Shown here: one piece after another, positions 8,822 to 17,485 of the stretch
How positions within the stretch are numbered: the first letter of the stretch is position 1
Layout of the letters: the number at the start of each line of letters is the position of its first letter
Assembly: GCA_002345205.1 (NCBI GenBank)
Contig: DDVI01000124.1
Location: forward strand, 40,859 to 104,858
Direction of reading: 5' to 3'
Origin: Bdellovibrionaceae bacterium UBA2316
Lineage (GTDB): Bacteria; Bdellovibrionota; Bdellovibrionia; Bdellovibrionales; Bdellovibrionaceae
DNA: 64,000 nucleotides
Notes under the pieces: generated by a model
The model's database searches: none
What the model was told of the DNA's origin: nothing
What the model saw: only the letters and a program-made list of their open reading frames with translations
Program-made: the position numbers and the translations under genes

Positions 8822-9613
8822 ATGAAAAAGTTTTTATATTTATCACTCATTTCGACAGTTTTAATTTTACCGGTTTCACCCAATGCGATCTCATCGGAAA
8901 TTCAGACTAAAGCCAACGGATGCGCAAGCTTCTATCAAAATACAATAGAACCTCAATTCATTTTACCACTGTTAAAGAAAGTGAAGTTTTTTGAAACTAA
9001 GTCTCCACACGGAACCCATTTAATGGTGGTTGACTTAGCGCAGGTATCCCCATCATCCAGAATACAACAAATTGTGTCTTCATATTTCAATTACGTACGC
9101 TCGGTTTATCAAGAGCGATTAAAAAAATTCGAAGGCAATCCATCTGCCCCAGCTGATCGGCAACAGGAATTTATTGATCATTCCTTGGCTTTGAGATCCG
9201 TGCTGGTGCTAGATACTCCGAACGATATGGATCCGCAATCACCCACATTCAATGGCGGAGTCCGAGTTACCTATGCACGCAGTACATACGAAAAGCTGCC
9301 TCTACAATATGAGTTTCCTAACTTCCATCGTTATAACTTGGCCGGCACAGCAGCAGAAATCGGCCGCCTAACGGCCCAGCCTGGTAGCCCACCCGGGCTG
9401 TCGATCCATTTGATTAAACTTGCTACCCAAGTGGCCCTACAGGATCCAAATGTTACAGACATTTATGTCCATACCTCGAAAACACATGCCCGGCTCTACC
9501 GCTTAATGGGTCTTCGTCCTAGGAATGTCGACATTAAGGACGAACTTAATTATGTTCTACGATTTACGACCCAAGACGCACTAAATTGGCTTACACATGT
9601 AAAGCCCCACTAA
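8822..9613 (+). CDS. Exported GNAT-fold protein resembling N-acyl amino acid / AHL synthases
   Basis: 263 aa with an N-terminal signal peptide (MKKFLYLSLISTVLILPVSP) and no lipobox. The C-terminal half follows the pattern of the FeeM-like N-acyl amino acid synthase and acyl-homoserine-lactone synthase branch of the GNAT fold: GGVRVTYARSTYEKLPLQY (about 145-163), then EIGRLTAQPG (179-188), a helix, DIYVHTSKTHARLYRLMGL (213-231). The match is in order and spacing, read by eye. Cytosolic acyltransferases of this type use acyl-ACP or acyl-CoA, so export is unexpected; the protein may have lost or changed its activity. It stands alone between two larger gaps. Confidence 0.7.
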   Translation: MKKFLYLSLISTVLILPVSPNAISSEIQTKANGCASFYQNTIEPQFILPLLKKVKFFETKSPHGTHLMVVDLAQVSPSSRIQQIVSSYFNYVRSVYQERLKKFEGNPSAPADRQQEFIDHSLALRSVLVLDTPNDMDPQSPTFNGGVRVTYARSTYEKLPLQYEFPNFHRYNLAGTAAEIGRLTAQPGSPPGLSIHLIKLATQVALQDPNVTDIYVHTSKTHARLYRLMGLRPRNVDIKDELNYVLRFTTQDALNWLTHVKPH

Positions 9614-9766
9614 GCCACAGGGCATAGAACAAAAACTCGGTTTTTGACTTGCCCTTTCCCCTAAGCTCCTTTAAAGATATTCCGATATAAATAATGTTCT
9701 AAAGCTTAATCATTTTGAGCACTTATCTAAACATTTGTGCACAACTACTCACTAAGGTGTGAAAGA

Positions 9767-12547
9767 ATGAAACTACCAGATAGAAAAACCGTAGAAACAA
9801 TCGCAACTCGAGCTCACTATTTAGCAACTCAGATGATCTTCCAAGCCAATCACCGCTCTGACAAAGCCAAGGGTGATCCAAAAATTGGTGGTCACGCGTC
9901 CGCTTCAGCCAGCGCACTTCATATTATGGGTGCATTACATTTGATCGTAAAATCGGGATTTGATCATATTGCCAACAAACCGCACGCATCACCGACCGAT
10001 CACTCATACAACTACTTGATGGATTTGTTTTTAAATAAAGATTTATCTCGCTTATCTCTTGAAGACGCGAACACGGCGATGATGGGACTACGTAAGTACT
10101 CTCAAAATGGCGAACCGGTTTTCCAATCATACCACTCAACCTACGATTCTGATAATCACAACTTCTTCCCATCAGGAACTGTTGGTATTCCACCCGTTCA
10201 AGCGGGTTACATGGCTCTTGCGTATCGCTACGCAAAAGAACATAACTACGAAGTTCCAGATGCGCACTTCTGGGCATTGACAGGCGATTCTGAATTCCGC
10301 GAAGGCAGCATGTACGAAGCCGTACCTGACTTTGCAGAACGTGAAATTGGAAACTTAACTTGGATTGTAGATTACAACCGTCAATCATTAGACGGTCACC
10401 GAATTTCAAACAAGAAAATCATGGATGGAACCGATGCCGATCGTATCGAAAGAACGATGGCGGCGAATGGTTGGGAAGTTATCCAAGTTCGTCACGGTTC
10501 TAAACGTAAAGAGCTTTTCGCTAAACCAGGCGGCGAGCAATTTAAAAAATTCTTGGAAGAAGACCTAGAAGATTATGAATTGCAAGCCTTGCTTCTGGTT
10601 AAAGACATGAAGGCGCTGAAAAAAGGTATCTCTAAAGAACACCCTCAAATGAAGAAGTTCTTAGATTCAGTAGCGGATGAAGACTTATATCAAGCTATTC
10701 GGGATTTCGGTGGCCACGATATGTTGTTATTAGCTGAAGCGATGTTAACGTCTAAGAAAAGCACCCGTAAGCCAACTATCATCATCGCCCACACACTAAA
10801 AGGTTGGGGATTAAAAATGGCAGCGGCACCAGGTAACCACAGTGCCTTACCAAATGAAGATGAAGTGGAAGAGCTTCGTAAAAAGCAAGGTATCGCGGGA
10901 ACGGCATTATTTGCACGTTTCGATGATAACACAGCGGAAGCTAAATTCCTTAAAACTCGTGGTGACGAGTTATTAAAACAAATCAAAGCTCAGCATGAAC
11001 TAAAAGCAAAAAATCAAACTTCGTTTGAAAAACAAATCGGCGCTCATGGTCCATTGCCCGTTTCACTTGAAATCAATACAAAGATGACTAGCTATCCACA
11101 CACTCAGTGGATGTTGGGTCAGTTGACTGCAAAATTAACTCGTATTTCTAATACGGCGCTAGACAGTAAAGAAAAACCTCTAACTGCATCTGAAAAACCG
11201 TGGAAAGTTCCTGGCGAATTATTGATTTCGATGGCTCCGGATGTTGGAACAAGTACAAATCTAAATCCGGCAATGGATGGAAAAATCTTCGGTGCACCGG
11301 TTGTGACAGACGTAGAAGCCGAATTAGGTGTTAAAGACAACAAACTTCCAGATCTAGTTCCGGGCGAAGAAGTAACAGATCGTTACCTTCGTTTTGAAAT
11401 CGCAGAAGGTAACGTCATGAGCTGCGTGGGTTCATTCGGCAGAATGCGTGATACGCTGGGCATTCCAATATTACCTTTAATGACGGTTTATGACTTCTTC
11501 ATTAAACGTGCGCTGGATCAATACTTCTACAATTTATATTGGAAGAGCAGCTTCATTCTAGTGGGGACACCGTCTGGCGTGACATTATCGCCAGAAGGCG
11601 CGCAGCACGGATGGAAATCAGATTTTCAAATTCCAAATCAAATCACGTGGGAACCATTCTTTTGCCAAGAATTAGATTGGATTCTATGCGAATCCGTTCG
11701 TCGTCACGTTACTAACGATAACGAAGGCCGTAACGGCGTTCTTATCCGCGGAGTCACCCGCGGGGTAGAACAAAAAGATTTCGTAACATACTTGAAAAAA
11801 CAATTGCGATTCAAAGCCTCTCAAACCGCACTGTGCCGTTCAGAATACCCATTAGAAAATGCTACACCAGAGGACTCAGTGGAAACTATTGCGGAAAGCG
11901 ATATGATGGAAACTATCCGTCAGGAAGTTTTAAAAGGCGCTTACTATTTAATTAACTACCAAGGTTATGCGGGCTACAACCCAGGTGAAAACGTTGTTAA
12001 CATCTTTGCAATGGGTGCCATGGGAACAGAAGCTATCAAAGCCTCTGAAGTCTTATTATCAAAAGGCATATACGCAAACGTAATCATGGTGACGTCCTCT
12101 GATTTACTGTGCGGACAGCAAGCCCATGAAAACAACTACCACTATTTGAAAAACGAACTAGGCATCAATTCAAATCTTTACATCAATACAAAAGGTGAAT
12201 TGAACACAAGCGATCTAGTGCTAGTGGCGGGTAACCGTATTCCAATAGTTTCTGTTCATGATGGTGAGCCTGGTTTATTAGACAACTTGGGCTCTATCGT
12301 TGGAACAAAACAAGAATCATGTGCCGTACGTAGACACTCAAAATGCGGCCGCCCTGAAGAGATCTACCACTATCACGGCATCGATGCCGATGCCGTGGTA
12401 GAGGCCGCCGGCAAAGCATTAAGCGAAACAGCTCTTGAAAAAGTAATGGTATCCAAACAAACATTGGGACAACTGGGGCTAAACGACCAGCCAGAAACCC
12501 AATGGCAAGAGCTATGGCCAAAAACAGCCCAAACTCAACGCCACTAA
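9767..12547 (+). CDS. aceE: Pyruvate dehydrogenase E1-type (homodimeric) thiamine diphosphate enzyme
   Basis: 926 aa from the ATG at 9767, with AAGGTG seven bases upstream. It is slightly longer than enterobacterial AceE (about 887 aa). The N-terminal transketolase-like domain has GGHASASASALHIMGALH, then HNFFPSGTVG and the ThDP motif GDSEFREGSMYEA...DYNRQSLDG. The middle has a pyrimidine-type domain and the C-terminus a transketolase C domain (NVVNIFAMGAMGTEAIKAS). AceE-type E1 decarboxylates pyruvate and passes the acetyl group to the lipoyl E2. The usual GDG of the ThDP motif is GDS here. E2 and E3 genes are not adjacent, so a related 2-oxo acid substrate cannot be excluded. Confidence 0.85.
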   Translation: MKLPDRKTVETIATRAHYLATQMIFQANHRSDKAKGDPKIGGHASASASALHIMGALHLIVKSGFDHIANKPHASPTDHSYNYLMDLFLNKDLSRLSLEDANTAMMGLRKYSQNGEPVFQSYHSTYDSDNHNFFPSGTVGIPPVQAGYMALAYRYAKEHNYEVPDAHFWALTGDSEFREGSMYEAVPDFAEREIGNLTWIVDYNRQSLDGHRISNKKIMDGTDADRIERTMAANGWEVIQVRHGSKRKELFAKPGGEQFKKFLEEDLEDYELQALLLVKDMKALKKGISKEHPQMKKFLDSVADEDLYQAIRDFGGHDMLLLAEAMLTSKKSTRKPTIIIAHTLKGWGLKMAAAPGNHSALPNEDEVEELRKKQGIAGTALFARFDDNTAEAKFLKTRGDELLKQIKAQHELKAKNQTSFEKQIGAHGPLPVSLEINTKMTSYPHTQWMLGQLTAKLTRISNTALDSKEKPLTASEKPWKVPGELLISMAPDVGTSTNLNPAMDGKIFGAPVVTDVEAELGVKDNKLPDLVPGEEVTDRYLRFEIAEGNVMSCVGSFGRMRDTLGIPILPLMTVYDFFIKRALDQYFYNLYWKSSFILVGTPSGVTLSPEGAQHGWKSDFQIPNQITWEPFFCQELDWILCESVRRHVTNDNEGRNGVLIRGVTRGVEQKDFVTYLKKQLRFKASQTALCRSEYPLENATPEDSVETIAESDMMETIRQEVLKGAYYLINYQGYAGYNPGENVVNIFAMGAMGTEAIKASEVLLSKGIYANVIMVTSSDLLCGQQAHENNYHYLKNELGINSNLYINTKGELNTSDLVLVAGNRIPIVSVHDGEPGLLDNLGSIVGTKQESCAVRRHSKCGRPEEIYHYHGIDADAVVEAAGKALSETALEKVMVSKQTLGQLGLNDQPETQWQELWPKTAQTQRH

Positions 12548-12555
12548 CCTAAAAT

Positions 12556-12620
12556 GTACCTCCTACATTTCTGTCATGCTCCGCGGCTAGCGGGCCGCAT
12601 GACAGAAATGTAGGAGGTAC
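12556..12620. repeat. Large perfect inverted repeat (REP/MITE-like palindrome)
   Basis: Two arms of 23 bases, 12556-12578 (starts GTACCTCCTACATTT) and 12598-12620 (ends AAATGTAGGAGGTAC), are perfect reverse complements around a 19-base GC-rich spacer that itself can pair CCGC with GCGG. No T-run follows, and a separate terminator lies 60 bases further on. Its size and position just after a stop codon between convergent genes suit a dispersed palindromic repeat. Confidence 0.8.
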
Positions 12621-12680
12621 CCTTCCTATAGATAGCTCGTTCAGTTTTTGTACAAAGTATCTCGGGTCTATCGTGCAATA

Positions 12681-12718
12681 AAAAAACCCAAGGTTTTAAG
12701 ACCTCGGGTTTAGATTTT
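12681..12718. terminator. Bidirectional terminator between E1 gene and lipoprotein
   Basis: AAACCC-a-AGGT, loop TTTAAG, ACCT-c-GGGTTT: a 10-bp stem with one internal mismatch at 12684-12711, flanked by A-run on the left and T-rich sequence on the right. It can therefore serve both convergent genes. Confidence 0.7.
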
Positions 12719-12741
12719 GGTAGATATGTTTTTATTTAAAA

Positions 12742-13974
12742 CTAAGGACAGTTAGATTTTTCTAATAATCTATCGGCATCGCCATTTACAAACACGCCAC
12801 CTAGAGTGTTGTCTTTAAGGGCGGTCGCTTGTCCACATGAATTGAACGACTTAGGAACTACCGCTAATAAATCTTGAACCGGATTTTTGTACCAAGCCAT
12901 GTAATCAAGTTCAAATTCAGGAAGATTTGCATCTAGCTTAACTTTAATTGTAGAACTCATAACTTGTTCCAACATCGCCAAACCACGTAATGTTTCGTCT
13001 GCATTTTTCACACATATACCTTTGTGAAATAAGAAGCCTTTGCGTTGATGAGCCACTTCCGCACCTTTTGGGCACAGTTGATTTTGATATTGAACTGCCC
13101 AACGACCTGCAGATACTAGATCCGAACCCAAGCTCATTGTTTCCTTCAACAAGTTTTGTGAACGTAATTTACCGAATTCAGGTAATTTTTCATTTACGAT
13201 CGCGATCACATGCTCTGGAGTCGAACCTTCTTTGATATCTAAAGTATTCAAAATTTCAATGCCTTCAAAGCTATATGCCGTATAGAAATTTAAGAAAAAG
13301 ATCATACCAGCAATGGATTGTCTAATCGCCATGAAATCAGGAGTCGACAACTTACGTTTAGTAATATTTCTAACATCACACTCATACTGCGACGGAGAAA
13401 CTTGCGTGCACTCGTAAGAATCAGAATCTTTGAAAAGATTTTCTAAATACGTAGAACTGATTTCTATCGTTAGTTGTTTATCTTGGTTTTCGATCAAGAA
13501 TTTTCTAAAGTCATTCAACGCTATTTGGTAATCTGAAATATACGTTTGAACATCTTTAACTTTAGAGATGTCTTCTTTACCATCAAGTAAGAATCGTGTT
13601 GCGGGTGTATCTGGAAGCGCGTTGATTGATTTTTCGTAGTCTTTAACATTGCCATATTTGGTAACTAATGGCTTTACGCGGGCTACGATACCTTTGTTCA
13701 CCATGAAGCTCTTCAAGAATTGCTTGTAGAACTGTGCTTTAAAGTTGTTTGGATCTTTTTCCAAAGCCATGTCCAAAACTCTATCCGCAGTCATAAACTG
13801 AGTCGGCGTAATTAATTGTTCTGCTGATTCAGTTAAGTCCGCTGATGACATCGATGATGTAACATAGACTTGTTTTTTTGATCCCGCATCTAGACCTTTA
13901 GACTTACTGTTCTCACACGCTACCTGGGTCACTAGACCTGCCATTAAGATTGTTTTTACGATTAGTGTTTTCAT
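12742..13974 (-). CDS. Lipoprotein with TPR-like segment, paralogue A, next to TIGR02147 regulator
   Basis: 410 aa. The lipobox (GLVTQVAC) follows a 20-residue signal. Residues about 45-85 (AEQLITPTQFMTADRVLDMALEKDPNNFKAQFYK) look like a TPR-type pair. The same order of motifs recurs in the protein at 16088-17425: NFKAQFY / NLKAQFY, RVKPLVTKYGNVK / RIKPFVRKQGKLK, FFLNFYTAYSFEGI / LYFSFFTSYNMEGF, CPKGAEVAHQRKGFLFHKGICV / CPKGPQVTRQRKGYLFHDGICV, and SCGQATALKDNTLGGV / SCGRVSKLADKTLGGI. They are clear paralogues. AAAGGAG precedes the ATG. The upstream motif at 14064-14100 suggests control by the divergent TIGR02147 protein. The function is unknown. Confidence 0.85.
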   Translation of the reverse strand: MKTLIVKTILMAGLVTQVACENSKSKGLDAGSKKQVYVTSSMSSADLTESAEQLITPTQFMTADRVLDMALEKDPNNFKAQFYKQFLKSFMVNKGIVARVKPLVTKYGNVKDYEKSINALPDTPATRFLLDGKEDISKVKDVQTYISDYQIALNDFRKFLIENQDKQLTIEISSTYLENLFKDSDSYECTQVSPSQYECDVRNITKRKLSTPDFMAIRQSIAGMIFFLNFYTAYSFEGIEILNTLDIKEGSTPEHVIAIVNEKLPEFGKLRSQNLLKETMSLGSDLVSAGRWAVQYQNQLCPKGAEVAHQRKGFLFHKGICVKNADETLRGLAMLEQVMSSTIKVKLDANLPEFELDYMAWYKNPVQDLLAVVPKSFNSCGQATALKDNTLGGVFVNGDADRLLEKSNCP

Positions 13975-14063
13975 TTGTTTCTCCTTTCTATTTGTTTGTT
14001 TTTTATGTCTCGCTTACATAAGTGAATTTACAGAAAGTCGATCGGTACCAACAGATTAAATTT

Positions 14064-14100
14064 GTAAATAGTTAACAAAGATATTTACTAAAAGGTAAAC
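14064..14100. promoter_or_regulatory. Candidate TIGR02147 operator, copy 1
   Basis: GTAAATAGTTAAC (14064-14076), seven bases, then TTTAC-N6-GTAAAC (14084-14100). The second part is an inverted repeat. The same arrangement, with identical internal distances, occurs at 17486-17522 before the paralogous lipoprotein gene. Here it lies between the lipoprotein and the regulator gene and overlaps the regulator's proposed promoter. That makes it a good candidate binding site; direct binding is inferred, not shown. Confidence 0.6.
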
Positions 14101-14119
14101 TTTCGGTAGTATTTACATA
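14084..14119 (+). promoter_or_regulatory. Promoter of the TIGR02147 gene, probably giving a leaderless mRNA
   Basis: TTTACT (14084-14089), a 17-base spacer and TAGTAT (14107-14112) match the -35 and -10 at four of six positions each. A start seven bases downstream falls on the A of the ATG at 14119, which has no SD. The inverted repeat TTTAC-N6-GTAAAC overlaps the -35 and spacer, so repression by occlusion is plausible. Confidence 0.45.
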
Positions 14120-14934
14120 TGTCCAAGACGTTCACCGTATTCGCATTTAACGATTATAAGAAATATTTCAATGCCTGGGTCGATTTACAGCCTAAACAAG
14201 GCTATGGAGAATACCGAAGGGTCGCTCAAGCGCTGAGCTTGTCCACCACCATGGTCAGCCAGGTATTTAAATCAGAAAAGCATCTAAGCTTAGAAATGGC
14301 GGCAGATCTGTGTGACTACCTAGGATTGAACGAAGACGAAACAGATTACTTTCTTCTGCTGGTAGAGTTTCAAAAAGCCGGCAGTTTTAAATTGCGAGCG
14401 AAGCTAGAACGACAAATTAAAAAATCACAGGAAAAATCGGCGAAACTTGAATCCAAAATTAAAAAAGATATCGAGCTAAGCGAGACCGACAAAGGCATTT
14501 ACTATTCTAGCTGGCTCTATCAAGCCACACGCCTGCTATCAGATATTGAATCCTACAACGATGCCGAAGAAATTTCTCAGCGTTTGAATGTCCCAAAGAA
14601 TCAAATCATTAAAGTCATGCAATTTCTAATTGAAACTAATCTGTGTCGTCGTGATAAAGGCAAACTCAAGATGGGTCCTGCGATCACACATTTAGCAGCA
14701 GGCTCGCCAATTGTCACTCGCCACCATTTAAATTGGCGCGTTCGGGGTTACCAGCACATGACGATCCCTGAAGAGAAAAACTTCTTCGCAACTGTACCCA
14801 TGGTGCTATCGGAATCACTGGCGGAAAAAATTCGTCAGGAGCTTCCACAACTAGTTCAGAATATTCTGACCGAGGTTGCACCGTCGCCATCGGAGACGGT
14901 ACGTTGTATGAATATTGATTTCTTTGAATTCTAG
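14119..14934 (+). CDS. TIGR02147 family transcriptional regulator
   Basis: 271 aa. The N-terminal FNDYKKYFNAWVDLQP leads into a helix-turn-helix (RVAQALSLSTTMVSQVFKSEKHLSLEMAADLCDYLGL, about 35-70), then a charged helical stretch and a winged C-terminal part (AEEISQRLNVPKNQIIKVMQFLIETNLCRRDKGKLKMGP). This order is typical of the TIGR02147 (DUF4423-like) proteins of Bdellovibrionota and fibrobacters, usually thought to regulate adjacent envelope genes. It is divergent from paralogue A and its last four bases overlap the end of the convergent lipoprotein gene. It probably controls both flanking lipoprotein loci. Confidence 0.9.
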   Translation: MSKTFTVFAFNDYKKYFNAWVDLQPKQGYGEYRRVAQALSLSTTMVSQVFKSEKHLSLEMAADLCDYLGLNEDETDYFLLLVEFQKAGSFKLRAKLERQIKKSQEKSAKLESKIKKDIELSETDKGIYYSSWLYQATRLLSDIESYNDAEEISQRLNVPKNQIIKVMQFLIETNLCRRDKGKLKMGPAITHLAAGSPIVTRHHLNWRVRGYQHMTIPEEKNFFATVPMVLSESLAEKIRQELPQLVQNILTEVAPSPSETVRCMNIDFFEF

Positions 14935-15698
14935 TTATATTTGCGGAACTCGCGCGACTCGAACCAAAGTTTAAGCTCTTCCCAATCCGATGCCGACAAG
15001 TTTTTACTTAGTTGGGTTACTAGACTACGGATACTTTCATAGTCATCCGGAGTAAACTTAAACTTGGTAGGGATTACGAAATATCGAGGGTACGTTTTGT
15101 AACATGAACGGACTTCGTCTTTGTAGTTTTCATTCTCTACAAATTCATTAAGTACGATTACTTTCTTTGCTCTAGCCAGGCATTTATCCAAGCCTTCATG
15201 CTTATCAATCCACTTAATACCCATCACGATTTCGTGAAGTAATAGATACGTCTTAGACGTCGACGACATCACTTCCCAACGACGACGATCAATAAAGATC
15301 TTCTCTGGAGTATGCAATGCCACTTGTTCAGTTTGGATTTCTAAAGGAATACCGATCTTTAAGGCATCCAAGGACTTCAAATTAGCCGGAACGATATACC
15401 ACTTCCGTGCTTTTGCAATATGCAGGAAATCGGCGGCTAAATCTGGAAACTGAGTTTGCAATGTTTTAATGATTGGCAAAATAGTTTCTTGATATTCAAG
15501 TATCTCGGTGACATCCACCTGATACTCTTCAATCATTTTACCTTCGATAGCATTTCCTCCACCCACGTCGGCTCCGCCCGCCTCACTGACCGGGCCAGTT
15601 GGCGTTTTAGGTGCTTGCGTTTCAGTGACTTGAATCGTTTCCCGATTCCCACCGCAGGCCACCAAGAAAGCAAGTAGTAAAAAAATCCATTTTTTCAT
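14931..15698 (-). CDS. Lipoprotein of unknown function, third gene of the paralogue B operon
   Basis: 255 aa with a lipobox (LLAFLVAC followed by GGN). The next 45 residues are Gln/Thr/Pro/Gly-rich and probably disordered. A helical segment follows, then IFIDRRRWEVMSSTSKTYLLLHEIVMGIKWID. The HEIVMG part only loosely resembles HExxH, so I do not call a protease. Its start codon overlaps the stop of the preceding gene, which points to translational coupling. Confidence 0.8.
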   Translation of the reverse strand: MKKWIFLLLAFLVACGGNRETIQVTETQAPKTPTGPVSEAGGADVGGGNAIEGKMIEEYQVDVTEILEYQETILPIIKTLQTQFPDLAADFLHIAKARKWYIVPANLKSLDALKIGIPLEIQTEQVALHTPEKIFIDRRRWEVMSSTSKTYLLLHEIVMGIKWIDKHEGLDKCLARAKKVIVLNEFVENENYKDEVRSCYKTYPRYFVIPTKFKFTPDDYESIRSLVTQLSKNLSASDWEELKLWFESREFRKYN

Positions 15699-16072
15699 TA
15701 CTTCATCTCCATATGGCGTACATTCACTTCAGCAATTAGGAACACGGTTTCTTTCAAAACTTTTTCCTTTGTATATTCAGAAATAATAATACGCTGATTT
15801 TTAATATCGTAAAATCCTCTCAACTTGCTATATACGTCTTCTTTTTTTGTTTTCGTGTTCGTAATCGTAACCGAAACATTTTTAAGCAACATGTTCGGCG
15901 TAGTCGATCCGCTCTCGGCCTTATCCGCACGAACGGAAATACATTTACCTATCTTTGAATTGCACGAGTCCAATTCAAATTTGGAAATGGATGATTCCAT
16001 TTGTGTTTGGCCATAGGATACTGAACCTACGACTGTTACTATTAAAAAAAGAGTTTTTAGGCGTGTGACCAC
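15698..16072 (-). CDS. Small exported protein of unknown function
   Basis: 124 aa with a signal peptide (MVTRLKTLFLIVTVVGSVSYG). The start is GTG with a purine-rich AGAGAG upstream. The mature protein is about 100 residues with two Cys close together (DSCNSKIGKC), which may form a disulfide, and a beta-rich look. It sits 15 bases after the paralogue B lipoprotein gene and its stop overlaps the next start, so it is the middle gene of a three-gene operon. Confidence 0.75.
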   Translation of the reverse strand: MVTRLKTLFLIVTVVGSVSYGQTQMESSISKFELDSCNSKIGKCISVRADKAESGSTTPNMLLKNVSVTITNTKTKKEDVYSKLRGFYDIKNQRIIISEYTKEKVLKETVFLIAEVNVRHMEMK

Positions 16073-16087
16073 TTATTGTCTCTCTCT

Positions 16088-17425
16088 TTATTGTTCTTGT
16101 TGTAGGTCAATAGTTGCCGACGTTACTGGTAAATTCAGTTCATATGAATTTGCACAATGAGTTTTACCCACTTTTGGATCCAATACGAAATCTTCTGCAT
16201 TTTTATCTTTGTAAATACCGCCAAGTGTTTTGTCTGCAAGCTTAGAAACACGTCCACATGAATCAAACTCTGCCGGACCTATCGTTTTTAAATCCGTCGT
16301 AGGATTTCTAAACCAACTTAGGAAATCAACATTAGTTTCCACATTTTGGCCATGACGATTCATCATCGTAGTTTTCACCGGGCCAGATAAAATCTGCTCA
16401 AGCATTTTCAAACTTCGATCAACTTCGTTATCCGCTACTACGCAAATACCATCGTGGAACAAGTAACCCTTTCGCTGACGAGTCACTTGCGGACCTTTAG
16501 GGCATAATTCTTTTTGATACTTAATAGCGTATTTCGCAGATTCAGAAAAATCAGAACCAATCGAAATCGTTTCACGCAGTAAGTTCTTCTGTCTTAGTGT
16601 AAAAATATTTGAGTTCACATCCATTAAATACTGGTAGCTTTGCTTACCGCTTAACTTACCATCTGGATCTAATGTTGCTAATTTATCAAAACCTTCCATA
16701 TTATATGAAGTAAAGAACGAGAAATATAGAACCATTCCGCCGACCATTTGACGAAGACCCATCAAATCCGCAGGACCCAGTTTCTTTTGGAATACGTTAT
16801 TGTAATTACAAATAGCCTTACCAGACGCTTCATCAATCATGTCGCATGAATATTTAGCTTCGATTCCTGTGTTAATCAGAAGGAACAAAGGATCTAAGTT
16901 CAGAGTTAATGATTTATCGTAATTCTTGATCAACCATTTTCTAAATCCATTCCAGTTTTGCTGATGCTCGAAAAAGAAGTTCTGCATGTCGGATACAGTT
17001 TTAATATCCTCTGTTCCATCCAAGAAATACTTACGAGCCGGTACGTTTGGGATACTATTGATTACGTTTTCAAGTTCTTTTAGTTTGCCCTGCTTTCTAA
17101 CGAAGGGCTTGATGCGAGTTAAGATACCTTTGTAAACTGTGTACACTTTCAAAAAACCTTCGGTGTAGAACTGCGCCTTTAAGTTATCTGGATTTTTGAT
17201 CAATGCCATTTGGAATGCTTTTTCAGCAAGAGGAAATGTGTGGAAAGTTAATAACTGTTCGCCAGAATCTGCAAGTTCTGCATCTGTCATTGTCTCGTCG
17301 ACCTTTACGATCTTCTCGTCAGTGACAGGCTTTTCAATCGTCTTTTCGATTACTTTTTCATTTGGCTGGCAACCCATGGCTAAGATCGCCGAAACCGTTA
17401 AAAATACTCTAAATAGTGTTTTCAT
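16088..17425 (-). CDS. Lipoprotein with TPR-like segment, paralogue B
   Basis: 445 aa from the ATG at 17425; a GTG three bases earlier is an alternative. AGAGGT lies upstream. The lipobox is ILAMGC followed by QPNEK and a Glu/Lys/Thr-rich linker. It shares the whole order of motifs with the protein at 12742-13974 (see there), including paired Cys in its C-terminal half and the N-terminal TPR-like segment. First gene of a three-gene operon. The candidate operator at 17486-17522 is 58 bases upstream. Expansion of such lipoproteins next to TIGR02147 genes is common in this group; the function is unknown. Confidence 0.85.
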   Translation of the reverse strand: MKTLFRVFLTVSAILAMGCQPNEKVIEKTIEKPVTDEKIVKVDETMTDAELADSGEQLLTFHTFPLAEKAFQMALIKNPDNLKAQFYTEGFLKVYTVYKGILTRIKPFVRKQGKLKELENVINSIPNVPARKYFLDGTEDIKTVSDMQNFFFEHQQNWNGFRKWLIKNYDKSLTLNLDPLFLLINTGIEAKYSCDMIDEASGKAICNYNNVFQKKLGPADLMGLRQMVGGMVLYFSFFTSYNMEGFDKLATLDPDGKLSGKQSYQYLMDVNSNIFTLRQKNLLRETISIGSDFSESAKYAIKYQKELCPKGPQVTRQRKGYLFHDGICVVADNEVDRSLKMLEQILSGPVKTTMMNRHGQNVETNVDFLSWFRNPTTDLKTIGPAEFDSCGRVSKLADKTLGGIYKDKNAEDFVLDPKVGKTHCANSYELNLPVTSATIDLQQEQ

Positions 17426-17485
17426 CACATACCTCTGATTGAACCTATATTAACCAGATAAGTGATAGAGAAATAGACATATTTT

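Noticed and set aside
9645..9690. TTGACT as the -35 of an aceE promoter
   Set aside because: No acceptable -10 lies 16-18 bases downstream.
9924..10409. 161-aa open frame on the minus strand within the E1 gene
   Set aside because: Antisense shadow of the conserved ThDP domain, with no translation signals.
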